Origin: Ignavigranum ruoffiae
Lineage (GTDB): Bacteria > Bacillota > Bacilli > Lactobacillales > Aerococcaceae
Reading direction: 5' to 3'
Assembly: GCF_900110675.1 (NCBI RefSeq)
Contig: NZ_FOEN01000003.1
Location: 124,001 to 188,000 of the forward strand
DNA: 64,000 nt
The position numbers and the translations under genes are program-made. The notes beneath the pieces are model-generated. The model worked only from the letters and a program-made list of their open reading frames with translations. It made no database searches and was not told where the DNA came from. The number at the start of each line of letters is the position of its first letter. The stretch's first letter is position 1. Shown in pieces: positions 49,095 to 58,029 of the stretch.

Positions 49095-49865
49095 ATGGTA
49101 AAAAACGAGTTTATTGAAAAGGTTCAAGTGGCTGTAGAAGGAAAGGAAAAATTACTTAATCAATATTTTCCTTTATATGCATTAAGAGCCATCTATGCAG
49201 GAATGTTCCTCACCATCGCAACGGTGTGTGCTGCGATGGCAGCGAATGTATTTCAGGATCCTCTTCCTTATTTAGCTAAATTTGTATATGCAATTATTTT
49301 CCCTTTTGGTTTAATGATGATTTTGGTACTCAAGACAGAACTAGCGACCTCTAACATGATGTATACGATGGTTGGTCAGCATCAGGGTTTGTTGAAGATA
49401 AGCTCAGGCATTAAGATTGTCCTAATTTGTACTTTCTTTAACTGGTGTGGGGCTATTTTAATGGCATTGTTAATGAGCTGGGCGACAAATGCGCAACAAA
49501 TTACAGAAACATCATTCTTAGTGAATGTGGCGCAGGCCAAATTAGCGAAGAGCCTGTTAAGTATTTTTATCGAAGCTATTTTAGCTAATATTTTTGTCAA
49601 TATTGCTATCATTGGCCAAATGAATATTAAAAATGAATTCGCCAAACTATTTTTTGTTGAAGTCGTTATTTTTATGTTTGCTTATTTTGGTTATGAACAC
49701 GTGATAGCGAATTTCAGTGTGTTTTCAATGGTAGGTTTTACAGGTCATAGTTTACCTTGGGGGCAAGTTTTGATGCAATGGCTTGTGGCCTTCTTAGGTA
49801 ATGTTGTCGGCGGCGGTGTAATTATGGGCTTGGGTTATAGTCTGTTAAATCGGAACACTTTATAG
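49095..49865 (+). CDS. formate/nitrite transporter (FNT) family channel
   Basis: 256 aa, six membrane helices. Family marks are the N-terminal LRAIYAGMFLTIATVCAA, the ELATSNMMYTMVG segment in the position of the FNT slit motif, NWCGAILMALLM, and GNVVGGGVIMGLGYSLL. FNT channels pass formate, nitrite, lactate or hydrosulfide; the substrate is unclear. No pyruvate formate-lyase gene is adjacent. Monocistronic-looking. Confidence 0.85.
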   Translation: MVKNEFIEKVQVAVEGKEKLLNQYFPLYALRAIYAGMFLTIATVCAAMAANVFQDPLPYLAKFVYAIIFPFGLMMILVLKTELATSNMMYTMVGQHQGLLKISSGIKIVLICTFFNWCGAILMALLMSWATNAQQITETSFLVNVAQAKLAKSLLSIFIEAILANIFVNIAIIGQMNIKNEFAKLFFVEVVIFMFAYFGYEHVIANFSVFSMVGFTGHSLPWGQVLMQWLVAFLGNVVGGGVIMGLGYSLLNRNTL

Positions 49866-49871
49866 AGATAC

Positions 49872-49901
49872 TTGACAAAAGTGGCATCAGTTCATTAGTA
49901 T
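49872..49901 (+). promoter_or_regulatory. rpmG-secE promoter
   Basis: Perfect TTGACA, 18-bp spacer, TAGTAT; 31 bp before rpmG. Confidence 0.65.
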
Positions 49902-49931
49902 ATTGATGACTTATAAAAAGGAGGGGTTGTT

Positions 49932-50084
49932 ATGGCCCAAAAGAAAGGCGCTTTAGCATGTACGGTCTGTGGCCAACGCAATTATTCAATGACTCCGACA
50001 CAAATGGGCAAGGCCACTCGCTTAGAAGTCATGAAATTCTGTAAATACTGTAATAAACACACGCTTCATAAAGAGACTAAATAG
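49932..50084 (+). CDS. rpmG: 50S ribosomal protein L33 (zinc-binding form)
   Basis: 50 aa read directly from the sequence: [20 protein letters not shown], then [24 protein letters not shown] and CKYC form a C4 zinc ribbon. AAAGGAGGGG upstream. Typical rpmG-secE-nusG neighbourhood. Confidence 0.95.
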   Translation: MAQKKGALACTVCGQRNYSMTPTQMGKATRLEVMKFCKYCNKHTLHKETK

Positions 50085-50109
50085 TAAATGTTATAGAAAG
50101 GAAAGACTC

Positions 50110-50286
50110 ATGTCATATTTTAAAAATGTTCTGCAAGAAATGAAAAAAGTGACTTGGCCAAATCTCCAAGAAGTGAATCGTTATACTTGGACAGTTATTT
50201 TCATGGTGATTGCTTTTTCTATTTTCTTTGCTGTCGTTGATTTCGGCCTATCTAATCTATTAAATTGGTTATTTACCTTAGCTTAA
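50110..50286 (+). CDS. secE: preprotein translocase subunit SecE
   Basis: 58 aa read directly: MSYFKNVLQEMKKVTWPNLQ with the conserved KKVTWP amphipathic region, then a single membrane helix. GAAAGGAAAG upstream. 25 bp after rpmG. Confidence 0.94.
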   Translation: MSYFKNVLQEMKKVTWPNLQEVNRYTWTVIFMVIAFSIFFAVVDFGLSNLLNWLFTLA

Positions 50287-50290
50287 GCTA

Positions 50291-50320
50291 CTGATATTTT
50301 AACCGAAAACATGGTATAAT
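50291..50320 (+). promoter_or_regulatory. nusG: nusG promoter
   Basis: CTGATA, 18-bp spacer, extended -10 TGgTATAAT (TATAAT at 50315-50320). It sits right after the secE stop. Confidence 0.6.
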
Positions 50321-50332
50321 ATACTAAAAGAA

Positions 50333-50357
50333 AGCCTACATGATGTAGGTTTTTTAT
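50333..50357 (+). terminator. hairpin-T terminator in the nusG leader
   Basis: CCTACA-TGA-TGTAGG followed by six Ts and TATT. It lies between the nusG promoter and the AAAGGAGG of nusG, starting about 8 bases after the expected transcription start. It would end rpmG-secE transcripts and possibly attenuate nusG. Confidence 0.75.
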
Positions 50358-50388
50358 TATGAAGAGAAAGTCAAAGGAGGAAAGTTGC

Positions 50389-50934
50389 GTGAACGGAGAA
50401 AAAGCTTGGTATGTGCTCCATACTTACTCAGGATATGAGAACAAAGTCAAAGAAAATATAGAATTGCGTAAAGATTCGATGGATATGAATGAAAATATCT
50501 TCCGGGTTATGGTTCCAGAAGAAGAAGTAACCGAAATGAAAGATGGCGTTAAGAAGACCAAATCTAAGAAGAAATTTCCTGGTTATGTGTTAGTAGAAAT
50601 GGTCATGTCTGATGAAGCTTGGTTTGTGGTCAGAAATACACCAGGGGTAACGGGGTTTGTTGGTTCACATGGTGCAGGATCTAAACCTTCTTCCTTATTA
50701 GAAGAAGAAGTGGCTGTCTTATTAGGTGATAAAGCTGCTCCAAAACCAGTGGTTGATTTAGAAGTTGAGATTGGAGATCGGGTTGAAATTATCGATGGTG
50801 CCTTCTCAGGGCTAGCCGGTGTCATTGAAGAAATTGATCAAGATCAGCAACGATTAAAAGTTGTGATTGAAATGTTTGGTCGCGAAACCGTGACCGAGCT
50901 AGAATTCTATCAGGTCAAAGCCGAAGAAATCTAA
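50389..50934 (+). CDS. nusG: transcription termination/antitermination factor NusG
   Basis: 181 aa from GTG (MNGEKAWYVLHTYSGYE), chosen because AAAGGAGG lies 8 bp upstream; an ATG at 50359 overlaps the terminator. NGN domain at about 5-115 with KFPGYVLVEM and VRNTPGVTGFVG; C-terminal KOW domain with VEIIDGAFSGLAGVIEEI. It binds RNA polymerase and couples it to ribosomes or modulates pausing. Confidence 0.96.
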   Translation: MNGEKAWYVLHTYSGYENKVKENIELRKDSMDMNENIFRVMVPEEEVTEMKDGVKKTKSKKKFPGYVLVEMVMSDEAWFVVRNTPGVTGFVGSHGAGSKPSSLLEEEVAVLLGDKAAPKPVVDLEVEIGDRVEIIDGAFSGLAGVIEEIDQDQQRLKVVIEMFGRETVTELEFYQVKAEEI

Positions 50935-50971
50935 AGTGAGCAAGTTGTCTGAAGAATTATTATAAATTTGC

Positions 50972-50999
50972 TTGATTTTGCTAAAGATTGTGTTATAAT
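50972..50999 (+). promoter_or_regulatory. rplK: rplK promoter
   Basis: TTGATT, 16-bp spacer, extended -10 TGtTATAAT. Confidence 0.7.
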
Positions 51000-51005
51000 G
51001 CTTCG

Positions 51006-51052
51006 GTGCGCATGTACGCACAATGAGTGGGAGGTTACTAACCGTATACCAC
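51006..51052 (+). promoter_or_regulatory. rplK leader with L1-binding mimic (copy 1)
   Basis: A first hairpin GTGCG/CGCAC (51006-51021) is followed by GTGGGAGG..AACCGT..CCAC at 51027-51052. The order GUGGGAGG, CCG, ACCAC matches the L1-binding stalk of 23S rRNA, the basis of L1 autoregulation. Confidence 0.75.
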
Positions 51053-51086
51053 ATCACGAACTTAAAAAAACAAGGAGGAATGTTTC

Positions 51087-51512
51087 GTGGCTAAAAAAGT
51101 TGTCAAACAAGTCAAATTGCAAATTCCAGCCGGACAAGCAAGTCCAGCTCCACCAGTAGGTCCTGCATTAGGGCAAGCCGGTGTGAATATTATGGCTTTC
51201 ACCAAGGAATTTAATGCTCAAACTCAAGATCAAAATGGAATGATTATTCCAGTAGTGATTGATGTTTATGAAGACCGTTCATTTACCTTCATCACTAAAA
51301 CTCCACCAGCCCCAGTTCTATTGAAGAAAGCTGCTGGTTTATCTAAAGCTTCTGGCGAACCTAACAAGAATAAAGTTGGAAAAGTGACCAAAGCTCAAGT
51401 TCAAGAAATTGCTGAAATCAAAATGAAAGACTTAAATGCAGCAGACGTAGAAGCTGCAATGCGCATGATCGAAGGTACTGCTCGTTCTATGGGTATTACT
51501 GTAGAAGGCTAA
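51087..51512 (+). CDS. rplK: 50S ribosomal protein L11
   Basis: 141 aa, GTG start after [27 protein letters not shown] with [12 protein letters not shown], and the C-terminal [20 protein letters not shown]. It forms the GTPase-associated centre with L10/L12. Upstream of rplA. Confidence 0.97.
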   Translation: MAKKVVKQVKLQIPAGQASPAPPVGPALGQAGVNIMAFTKEFNAQTQDQNGMIIPVVIDVYEDRSFTFITKTPPAPVLLKKAAGLSKASGEPNKNKVGKVTKAQVQEIAEIKMKDLNAADVEAAMRMIEGTARSMGITVEG

Positions 51513-51550
51513 ATGCGGGTGCAGTTTCCACAAACCCGTATTCTATCGGG

Positions 51551-51578
51551 TGTGGGAGGAAAAACCGTTATCACCACA
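51551..51578 (+). promoter_or_regulatory. L1-binding mimic (copy 2) before rplA
   Basis: TGTGGGAGG, ACCGT and CCACA repeat the motif of the rplK leader, 20 bp before the rplA start. A hairpin ACCCG/CGGGT (51534-51551) precedes it. Confidence 0.7.
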
Positions 51579-51597
51579 AAAATAGGAGGAAATAAAA

Positions 51598-52320
51598 ATG
51601 GCTAAAAAAAGCAAACAATATCAAGCGGCCTTAGAAAAAGTAGACCGCAACAAACTTTATACTCCAACAGAAGCAATTACTTTAGCTAAAGAAATCGACT
51701 TTGCTAAATTTGATGCCACTGTTGAAGTATCTTATAACTTAAATATCGATGTTAAAAAAGCAGACCAACAAATTCGTGGTGCCATGGTCTTACCAAATGG
51801 TACTGGTAAAACTCAAACGGTTGTCGTAGTTGCTCAAGGAGCAAAAGCTGAAGAAGCTCGCGCTGCTGGTGCTGACTTCGTTGGTGATGCTGATATTATT
51901 GAGAAAATCAACGGCGGCTGGTTAGACTTTGATGTTATGGTTGCTACCCCTGATATGATGGGTCAAGTAGGCCGTTTAGGTCGTGTCCTTGGTCCAAAAG
52001 GCTTGATGCCTAACCCTAAAACAGGTACCGTAACAATGGATGTTACTAAAGCAGTAGAAGAAATCAAAGCTGGTAAAGTAAATTACCGTGCTGACAAAGC
52101 TGGTATCGTGAACGTGCCAATTGGTAAAGTATCATTTTCTACTGAAAAATTAGTTGAAAATTTCAAGGCTTTACACGAAGAATTAATTCGAGTAAAACCA
52201 AGCGGAGCTAAAGGTAGATTTATCACCAATCTTACTTTGACCACAACCTTTGGACCTGGTATTAAGATTGATGCACAAACAATCACCGCAGCCGTAACGA
52301 AGAAAGATGAAGAAGAATAA
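51598..52320 (+). CDS. rplA: 50S ribosomal protein L1
   Basis: 240 aa. [42 protein letters not shown], the signature [21 protein letters not shown], and [21 protein letters not shown]. It binds the 23S stalk and acts as a translational repressor of its own mRNA. GGAGGA precedes the ATG. Confidence 0.97.
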   Translation: MAKKSKQYQAALEKVDRNKLYTPTEAITLAKEIDFAKFDATVEVSYNLNIDVKKADQQIRGAMVLPNGTGKTQTVVVVAQGAKAEEARAAGADFVGDADIIEKINGGWLDFDVMVATPDMMGQVGRLGRVLGPKGLMPNPKTGTVTMDVTKAVEEIKAGKVNYRADKAGIVNVPIGKVSFSTEKLVENFKALHEELIRVKPSGAKGRFITNLTLTTTFGPGIKIDAQTITAAVTKKDEEE

Positions 52321-52326
52321 TTCTTC

Positions 52327-52355
52327 TTGCAAATCAAATAATAATGCGTTACAAT
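52327..52355 (+). promoter_or_regulatory. rplJL promoter
   Basis: TTGCAA, 17-bp spacer, TACAAT; overlaps the end of rplA closely. Confidence 0.65.
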
Positions 52356-52357
52356 GT

Positions 52358-52438
52358 GTAGCGTCAAACGACCGAAGACAGTAAGTGGCTTTAGCCTTAA
52401 TTTCTTACCGAGGAAGTTCCCGAATTATTTTGGAAGCT
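52358..52438 (+). promoter_or_regulatory. L10 leader (ribosomal protein L10(L12)4 binding RNA)
   Basis: The conserved blocks GTCAAACGACCGAAGACAG, TAAGTGGCTTTAGCCTTAA and CTTACCGAGG are those of the L10 leader. It is followed by an attenuator hairpin. Binding of the L10-L12 complex is expected to reduce rplJL expression. Confidence 0.9.
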
Positions 52439-52472
52439 ATCTCTATGTCTAAGGTGACATAGAGATTTTTTA
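52439..52472 (+). terminator. rplJ attenuator terminator
   Basis: ATCTCTATGTC and GACATAGAGAT form a perfect 11-bp stem with a 6-nt loop, then TTTTTT. Confidence 0.9.
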
Positions 52473-52523
52473 ATGTGAATTAATGAATCTCTATCTTATC
52501 TAATATTGACGGAGGTGAATTAT

Positions 52524-53063
52524 TTGGTTAAACGTGTTGTAAGTAAAGAAGCAAAACAAGCAGAAATCGATCAACTTGTTGAAGGTTTCAAATCTTCTTC
52601 AGCAATCTTGGTTGTAGACTATTTAGGTTTATCTGTTGCCGAAGTTACTGCATTACGTAAGGAATTACGTGATAACGACGTGAAGATGAAAGTTGTGAAG
52701 AATACTTTATTACGTCGAGCTGCGGCTCAAGCAGAAATTGAAGGTCTAGATGAATATTTCAGCGGACCTACAGCGATTGTCTTTAGTGAAGACATTGTGG
52801 CTCCTGCTAAAATCTTGACCGAACAAGTCAAGAATCTGGATGCCTTGGAAATCAAGGGCGGTATGATCGAAGGTAAAGTGGCCTCATTGGCTGATATCGA
52901 AACTGTCGCTAAATTACCTAGTCGTGAAGGATTACTATCAATGTTACTATCAGTGCTACAAGCGCCAATGCGCAATACAGCATCTGTTCTATCTCAAGCA
53001 TCTCCTGCACGCAAGATGGCTTATGCGCTTAAAGCTGTTGCAGATTCAAAAGACGCTGCCTAA
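52524..53063 (+). CDS. rplJ: 50S ribosomal protein L10
   Basis: 179 aa. The TTG start ([14 protein letters not shown]) is set by GGAGGTG 8 bp upstream; the frame opens six codons earlier at another TTG without a site. Conserved [19 protein letters not shown] and [12 protein letters not shown]; the C-terminal helix that binds L12 dimers is at about 135-179. Upstream of rplL. Confidence 0.95.
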   Translation: MVKRVVSKEAKQAEIDQLVEGFKSSSAILVVDYLGLSVAEVTALRKELRDNDVKMKVVKNTLLRRAAAQAEIEGLDEYFSGPTAIVFSEDIVAPAKILTEQVKNLDALEIKGGMIEGKVASLADIETVAKLPSREGLLSMLLSVLQAPMRNTASVLSQASPARKMAYALKAVADSKDAA

Positions 53064-53093
53064 TAAAATAAAATTATAAAGGAGAAATATATT

Positions 53094-53471
53094 ATGGCAT
53101 TAAATATTGAACAAATTATCGAAGATATTAAATCATCAACTGTTGTAGAATTAAACGAATTAGTTAAAGCAATCGAAGAAGAATTCGGTGTGTCTGCTGC
53201 TGCTCCTGTAGCTGTAGCTGCTGCTCCTGGTGCTGGTGAAGCTTCAGCTGCTGCTGAACAAACTGAATTCAATGTTGAATTGAAATCAGCTGGCGCTGCT
53301 AAGATCAAAGTTATCAAAGCAGTTCGTGAAGCAACTGGTTTAGGCTTGAAAGAAGCTAAAGAATTAGTTGATGGCGCTCCTTCAGTGATTAAAGAAGCTG
53401 TTTCTAAAGAAGAAGCTGAAGAACTTAAAGCTAAGATCGAAGAAGCTGGCGGAGAAGTTGAAGTTAAATAA
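53094..53471 (+). CDS. rplL: 50S ribosomal protein L7/L12
   Basis: 125 aa. N-terminal dimerisation domain [20 protein letters not shown], Ala-rich hinge (about 35-55), C-terminal factor-binding domain with [20 protein letters not shown] and [18 protein letters not shown] precedes the ATG. A terminator follows. Confidence 0.97.
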   Translation: MALNIEQIIEDIKSSTVVELNELVKAIEEEFGVSAAAPVAVAAAPGAGEASAAAEQTEFNVELKSAGAAKIKVIKAVREATGLGLKEAKELVDGAPSVIKEAVSKEEAEELKAKIEEAGGEVEVK

Positions 53472-53489
53472 TTATATTAACTTACAAAT

Positions 53490-53527
53490 AAAAGAGAAGC
53501 ATTCCTTGCGGAGGCTTCTCTTTTTTT
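53490..53527 (+). terminator. rplL terminator
   Basis: AGAGAAGC pairs with GCTTCTCT, then seven Ts. Confidence 0.88.
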
Positions 53528-53537
53528 GCGTTAAGAA

Positions 53538-54380
53538 TTAATAATTTTTTAGAATAGCTTCGATGATTTGGCTCACACCGTGGAGATTATGGTCGGGGGC
53601 ACGTAGGGTTGAGAATGATTTAACCTCTTCACTCGCATTTTCCATGACAAATCCATATTTTGCCATTTGTAACATAGAGCGATCATTTAAGGAATCGCCG
53701 ATCGTAGCCACTTCATCCATCGTCCAACCTTTAGCTGCGGCATAAGAGGCAATGGCTAAGCCTTTCTGAGCTTTTTGATGGGTTACTTCTAAATTGTCAA
53801 TATTTGATGAAGTTATATCTAAACTATCTTCACTCGCGAAGACATCTTGAAAGGCTCGCAGTTTTTCCGGATTTTCGGAAAGAATCATCATCTTCAGGAC
53901 GGGACTAGCTTGATTGAATCGGTAATCATTAATATCACGAACATAATTAATATCATTAATGAATTGCATGCGACTACTTTGGTCTGAATCGATTCCCAAG
54001 TCGAGATTGGCGAAGATCTTCTTTAAGAAACTATCAGTATCCATCACATAGAGATATTGTGAGTCCATTACGGAATAACCAATTCCATGCCGTTGACAAA
54101 AGAGGATCATTTGTTTAACAATTGAAAAACTCATAGGAATCGATTGCTCTAAATGCCCGTCTCTGGAATAAATGGCAGCACCGTTTAGATTAATCATTTC
54201 GCAATCAATCTGATGCATATCTAAAAAAGGTTTAGCTGAATGGAAGGTTCGGCCAGTAGCAATCATAAATTCGATGCCACGAGCTTGCAATTTCTTGATA
54301 CTATTGGCATTTTCTTGACTAATAATGTGTTGGTCATTTAACAGAGTACCATCCATATCTGAGACAAATAATTTAATCAT
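53538..54380 (-). CDS. Cof-type HAD-superfamily phosphatase
   Basis: 280 aa. HAD motif I is VSDMDGTLLND (nucleophile Asp), motif II MIATGR, and motifs III/IV QKGLAIASYAA and ATIGDSLNDRSMLQMA. The C2-type cap (about 85-190) marks the Cof/YidA class, which acts on sugar phosphates, FMN or pyridoxal phosphate. It converges on rplL across the shared terminator. Substrate not predictable. Confidence 0.88.
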   Translation of the reverse strand: MIKLFVSDMDGTLLNDQHIISQENANSIKKLQARGIEFMIATGRTFHSAKPFLDMHQIDCEMINLNGAAIYSRDGHLEQSIPMSFSIVKQMILFCQRHGIGYSVMDSQYLYVMDTDSFLKKIFANLDLGIDSDQSSRMQFINDINYVRDINDYRFNQASPVLKMMILSENPEKLRAFQDVFASEDSLDITSSNIDNLEVTHQKAQKGLAIASYAAAKGWTMDEVATIGDSLNDRSMLQMAKYGFVMENASEEVKSFSTLRAPDHNLHGVSQIIEAILKNY

Positions 54381-54475
54381 ATTTTTCCTCCATGCTTACT
54401 ATGCTAATAGTTTACCATGAACCTCGGTAAAATGTTAGAATATCAATTAAGATTACAATTCAAAGGAGTATAGCA

Positions 54476-55108
54476 TTGACGGAACAATATTTTGAACACC
54501 AGCCTCATAGCGCCGACCATCCTCAGACTTTTGAATTTAGCTTTAAGCATAAGACTTATACCTTCCAAACGAATGCTGGAGTATTCTCCAAGAGTCAAAT
54601 CGATTACGGTTCCCAGGTCTTATTAGAAAGCTTTCTTTCAAATTATCAAGTTGAAAATCAAGAAAAAATACTGGAATTAGGTAGTGGTTATGGGCCAATC
54701 TCTATTATTCTAAACCAAGAACTTCCCCAGACGAAGATTACGGCGGTGGAGATTAACCGACGAGCTTATGAATTGGCAAAGCAGAATGCTGAATTGAATC
54801 AGGCTTCATCAATTCAATGGCTTTTAACGGATGCCATTAATTTACAATTAATGGATCGATATCAGTGGGTCTTGACGAATCCACCCATTCGAGCTGGGAA
54901 ACATGTAATCCAACGATTTGTAGCCGTGGCTTATGAGCATTTATTAGAAAATGGCCGTCTGGTTCTCGTGATACAGAAAAAACAAGGAGCCCCTTCGATG
55001 AAGAAATATATGGAGGAAGTTTTCGGCAATGTCGAACGACTAAAGCAGGATAAAGGCTATTGGATTCTATCCAGTCAAAAGCTTGCATCGACAGATGAAA
55101 ACCGCTAA
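54476..55108 (+). CDS. class I SAM methyltransferase, RsmC-like
   Basis: 210 aa, TTG start (MTEQYFEHQP) with AAAGGAG upstream. The SAM motif is ILELGSGYGPISIIL, then ITAVEINRRAYELAKQNAE, and the catalytic VLTNPPIRAGK (NPP motif of N-methyltransferases). Short single-domain MTS proteins of this kind in Firmicutes resemble RsmC, a 16S rRNA guanine N2 methyltransferase; the target is inferred. Confidence 0.85.
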   Translation: MTEQYFEHQPHSADHPQTFEFSFKHKTYTFQTNAGVFSKSQIDYGSQVLLESFLSNYQVENQEKILELGSGYGPISIILNQELPQTKITAVEINRRAYELAKQNAELNQASSIQWLLTDAINLQLMDRYQWVLTNPPIRAGKHVIQRFVAVAYEHLLENGRLVLVIQKKQGAPSMKKYMEEVFGNVERLKQDKGYWILSSQKLASTDENR

Positions 55109-55170
55109 AATGATTTTAGACAAAAGTCTTTTAATTGACAAAAGTTTAAAATCGAGGCGGAGGAATCCAA

Positions 55171-56274
55171 ATGTTAAGTCATAACGAGGAACGCATCTTG
55201 TTATTATTGAAAGAAAACCCCTTTCTATCGCAACAAGAAATCGCTGACCTGATTCATTTAAGCCGATCGACCGTAGCAACAATTATTTCCAATTTAATTG
55301 AAAAGAAATACCTATTAGGTCGGGCCTATGTCCTTAATCAAAGCAGTGAAATTGTATGTATTGGGGCGATGAACCTCGACCGTAAGTATTTTCTCAAAGA
55401 TCATTTACAAGCTGGCACGAGTAATCCGGTGATTTCTAGCGAAAGTATGGGCGGCGTGGCCCGAAATGTTTCAGAGAACCTAGGGCGTTTAGGTTTAGAT
55501 GTGTCGCTCGTTTCTTTAGCGGGTAATGATAAGGAATTTGATTGGATTCGTCAACAGAGTCAACCTTATATTAACTTCCAATATGTCCAAAACCTAAGTA
55601 ATTACCCGACCGGGAGTTATACAGCGGTGATTGATTCAAATGGAGAGATGACTCTAGCCCTTGCTGATATGGAAATCTACGATCAGATGACCCTATCTTG
55701 GATTCAGCAATACCAAACCGCTTTTTCTTCGGCTAAAGCACTGGTGCTTGACCTGAACCCTCCTTTAGCGGTCGTCGAATATGTGATAAATTTTGCCCGA
55801 CAGACAAAAGTTCCCTTGTATTTGATTCCAGTGAGTGGGCCAAAGATGGCTCGACTGCCTAAGGATTTAACCGGAGTGACGGGGATGATTGTGAATCTAG
55901 ACGAATCACAGACTTATTTCTCGTTAAAGGATAACGACCGAGATCTCGCCAAAATTGCTCACTTGTGGATGGAAACGGGCCTGGAACAAATCGTTCTAAC
56001 GCACGGAAGTCAACCAAGCTATTACTTGGATCGAACGAGTCAGACGTTCTCAATCAAACCGCCTCAAGTTGATCAGGTGGTTGAGGTGACCGGCGCTGGC
56101 GATGCTTTCTCAGCGGGAATGATTTATGCTTGGATTAAGGGCTATCCAGCTGATCGAGCATTAGAATTAGCCATGGCCAATGCTAATCTGTGTATCCAAT
56201 CCCGACAGACAGTCCGCAAAGATTTGAATGAAACCTTATTAGAAAATTATCGTCAAACAATATTTAGGAGGTAA
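55171..56274 (+). CDS. psuK: pseudouridine kinase with N-terminal HTH (PfkB family)
   Basis: 367 aa. Residues 1-60 form a winged HTH ([24 protein letters not shown]). The PfkB kinase domain (about 62-360) has [30 protein letters not shown] and the catalytic [17 protein letters not shown] with the active Asp. Next to psuG it should phosphorylate pseudouridine to its 5'-phosphate. The HTH suggests it also senses or regulates its own operon. 2 bp before psuG. GAGGCGGAGG precedes the ATG. Confidence 0.9.
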   Translation: MLSHNEERILLLLKENPFLSQQEIADLIHLSRSTVATIISNLIEKKYLLGRAYVLNQSSEIVCIGAMNLDRKYFLKDHLQAGTSNPVISSESMGGVARNVSENLGRLGLDVSLVSLAGNDKEFDWIRQQSQPYINFQYVQNLSNYPTGSYTAVIDSNGEMTLALADMEIYDQMTLSWIQQYQTAFSSAKALVLDLNPPLAVVEYVINFARQTKVPLYLIPVSGPKMARLPKDLTGVTGMIVNLDESQTYFSLKDNDRDLAKIAHLWMETGLEQIVLTHGSQPSYYLDRTSQTFSIKPPQVDQVVEVTGAGDAFSAGMIYAWIKGYPADRALELAMANANLCIQSRQTVRKDLNETLLENYRQTIFRR

Positions 56275-56276
56275 TT

Positions 56277-57191
56277 ATGAACCCATTAATTCGTTTAAGT
56301 CAAGAAGTTAAAGAAGCTTTAGATCATCACCAACCGGTAGTGGCGCTAGAATCTACCATTATATCTCATGGGATGCCTTATCCCCAGAATGTAGAGATGG
56401 CTCGTAAGACTGAACAAATTATTCGTGAACATGGAGCAGTACCTGCCACCATTGCCTTAATGGATGGTAAAATCCAAGTGGGCCTTGATGATCAACAGTT
56501 AGAATTACTAGCGACGGCTCCGAATGTTGCCAAAGTATCTCGTCGTGATTTTGCAGAAATTTTGGCTAGTCAACAAATTGGAGCTACGACAGTAGCTTCA
56601 ACCATGATTGCGGCTAAATTAGCTGGGATTAAGGTCTTCGTCACGGGAGGTATTGGGGGAGTTCATCGTGAAGGACAGGATAGTATGGATATTTCTGCTG
56701 ACCTAGAAGAGCTAAGCCAAACTAATCTTACGGTCGTATGTGCGGGTGCGAAAGCAATTCTTGATTTAGGCCGCACGATGGAATATCTTGAAACCAAAGG
56801 AGTGCCGGTGGTTGGTTATCAAACCGATTATTTACCTGCCTTTTATTCTAGAACCTCTGATGTGGCTTTGAATTTACGTAAAGATCATCCCGAAGAGATT
56901 GCAGCTTTGATGCACTACCAAGATGTCGCTGAATTAAAATCAGCCATTCTAGTAACCAATCCAATTCCAGCAGAACATGAAATTCCTCATGAAGATATTG
57001 ATCAAATTATTCAACAAGCCTTAGCCGAAGAAAAAGAAGCAGGAGTTCATGGTAAGGATTCAACGCCTTTCTTACTTGCTAAGATTGTCGAATTAACCGA
57101 AGGCCGATCGCTAGCGAGCAATATTGAATTGGTCTATAATAATGCTCGTCTCGGTGCAGAGATTGCGGTGGCCTACCAAGCCTATCAATAA
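56277..57191 (+). CDS. psuG: pseudouridine-5'-phosphate glycosidase
   Basis: 304 aa. Conserved blocks are [60 protein letters not shown] and [24 protein letters not shown]. It splits pseudouridine 5'-phosphate into uracil and ribose 5-phosphate. Coupled to psuK by a 2-bp gap, with TTAGGAGG at its start. No adjacent nucleoside transporter. Confidence 0.95.
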   Translation: MNPLIRLSQEVKEALDHHQPVVALESTIISHGMPYPQNVEMARKTEQIIREHGAVPATIALMDGKIQVGLDDQQLELLATAPNVAKVSRRDFAEILASQQIGATTVASTMIAAKLAGIKVFVTGGIGGVHREGQDSMDISADLEELSQTNLTVVCAGAKAILDLGRTMEYLETKGVPVVGYQTDYLPAFYSRTSDVALNLRKDHPEEIAALMHYQDVAELKSAILVTNPIPAEHEIPHEDIDQIIQQALAEEKEAGVHGKDSTPFLLAKIVELTEGRSLASNIELVYNNARLGAEIAVAYQAYQ

Positions 57192-57323
57192 AATAAAATT
57201 TATGTATCAGGTTATTGCTGATCAGATTCGATATTTATAAATCAATCATTTAGCTCATCTTTTTGTTGGAGGTTGCTAGAAGAAATTTCTTAATTAAAAG
57301 ATATGACGAAGGGAGTCGATTCA

Positions 57324-57833
57324 ATGCCAGCCAAGCAAGAACATCAAACGATTACCCACCCCTTGTCTCCTTTATATCAATCAGATTCTAAAATTTTAAT
57401 TCTCGGATCTTTTCCTTCAGTTCAGACCCGGGCTTACGGCTTCTTTTATGGGCATCCGCAGAATCGCTTTTGGCCATTAATGGCAGCCTTGTTCGGCGAA
57501 ACTCTATCCAATGAGATTGGAGAACGTCGTGATTTTCTATTGCGTCACCAGATTGCCGTTTATGATTCAATTTATCAATGTGATATTATTGGTTCGAGTG
57601 ATGCCTCGATACAAAATGTGATCCTGACAGATCTAAGTCAGGTCTTCCAACAAAGCCAAATTGAACAAGTCTTCTGTAATGGAGCTACTTCCTACAAATA
57701 TTATCAGAAGTATCATGCCAAACAAAGTCAGATAGCTGGTATAAAACTTCCTTCCACGAGTCCAGCTAATGCTCGGTTCCGTCTGGCTGATTTGTTAGAA
57801 GCTTGGTCGGTGATATTGCCCTATTTAGCTTAG
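57324..57833 (+). CDS. hypoxanthine/uracil-DNA glycosylase-like protein (UDG superfamily)
   Basis: 169 aa from ATG MPAKQEHQTITHPLS, with GAAGGGAG upstream; the frame can extend seven codons but has no site there. UDG-fold motifs are LILGSFPSVQTRAYGFFYGHPQNRFW and, at the C-terminus, LPSTSPANA. This pattern is that of the DNA-deoxyinosine (hypoxanthine) glycosylase family. It should remove deaminated bases from DNA. Stand-alone; followed by the rpoB regulatory region. Confidence 0.85.
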   Translation: MPAKQEHQTITHPLSPLYQSDSKILILGSFPSVQTRAYGFFYGHPQNRFWPLMAALFGETLSNEIGERRDFLLRHQIAVYDSIYQCDIIGSSDASIQNVILTDLSQVFQQSQIEQVFCNGATSYKYYQKYHAKQSQIAGIKLPSTSPANARFRLADLLEAWSVILPYLA

Positions 57834-57869
57834 CAGAAAAGGTCTAAAGAATGTTAGCTGAATAACATC

Positions 57870-57900
57870 AAAGAAGGAATTGACTTTCCTTCTTTTTTTT
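57870..57900 (+). terminator. terminator upstream of rpoB whose loop is the rpoB -35 box
   Basis: AAGAAGGAA and TTCCTTCTT pair around a 6-nt loop TTGACT, then eight Ts. The loop is exactly the -35 hexamer of the rpoB promoter. Confidence 0.85.
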
Positions 57901-57908
57901 GCTATGAT
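57880..57908 (+). promoter_or_regulatory. rpoB: rpoB promoter
   Basis: TTGACT (57880-57885), 17-bp spacer, TATGAT (57903-57908). Gives a leader of about 210 nt. Confidence 0.75.
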
Positions 57909-57941
57909 GGATAAACGTGAGAAGCAGATTATAAAAGAAAA

Positions 57942-58029
57942 CCATCTGAAATATTGTCCAGATAGGCTTTCAAGGGAATTAAACAAAAGAATTGTGTAGT
58001 CGTACTCAAATCTTTTGTTATTTTTTTGC
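57942..58029 (+). promoter_or_regulatory. rpoB leader with intrinsic terminator (candidate attenuator, Lacto-rpoB-type position)
   Basis: A first hairpin ATCTG/CAGAT lies at about 57945-57965. A second, AACAAAAGA (57982-57990) with TCTTTTGTT (58011-58019), is followed by A and seven Ts. The gap holds no gene. A conserved structured RNA called Lacto-rpoB is known in this position in Lactobacillales; whether this is it needs a covariance search. Confidence 0.6.
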
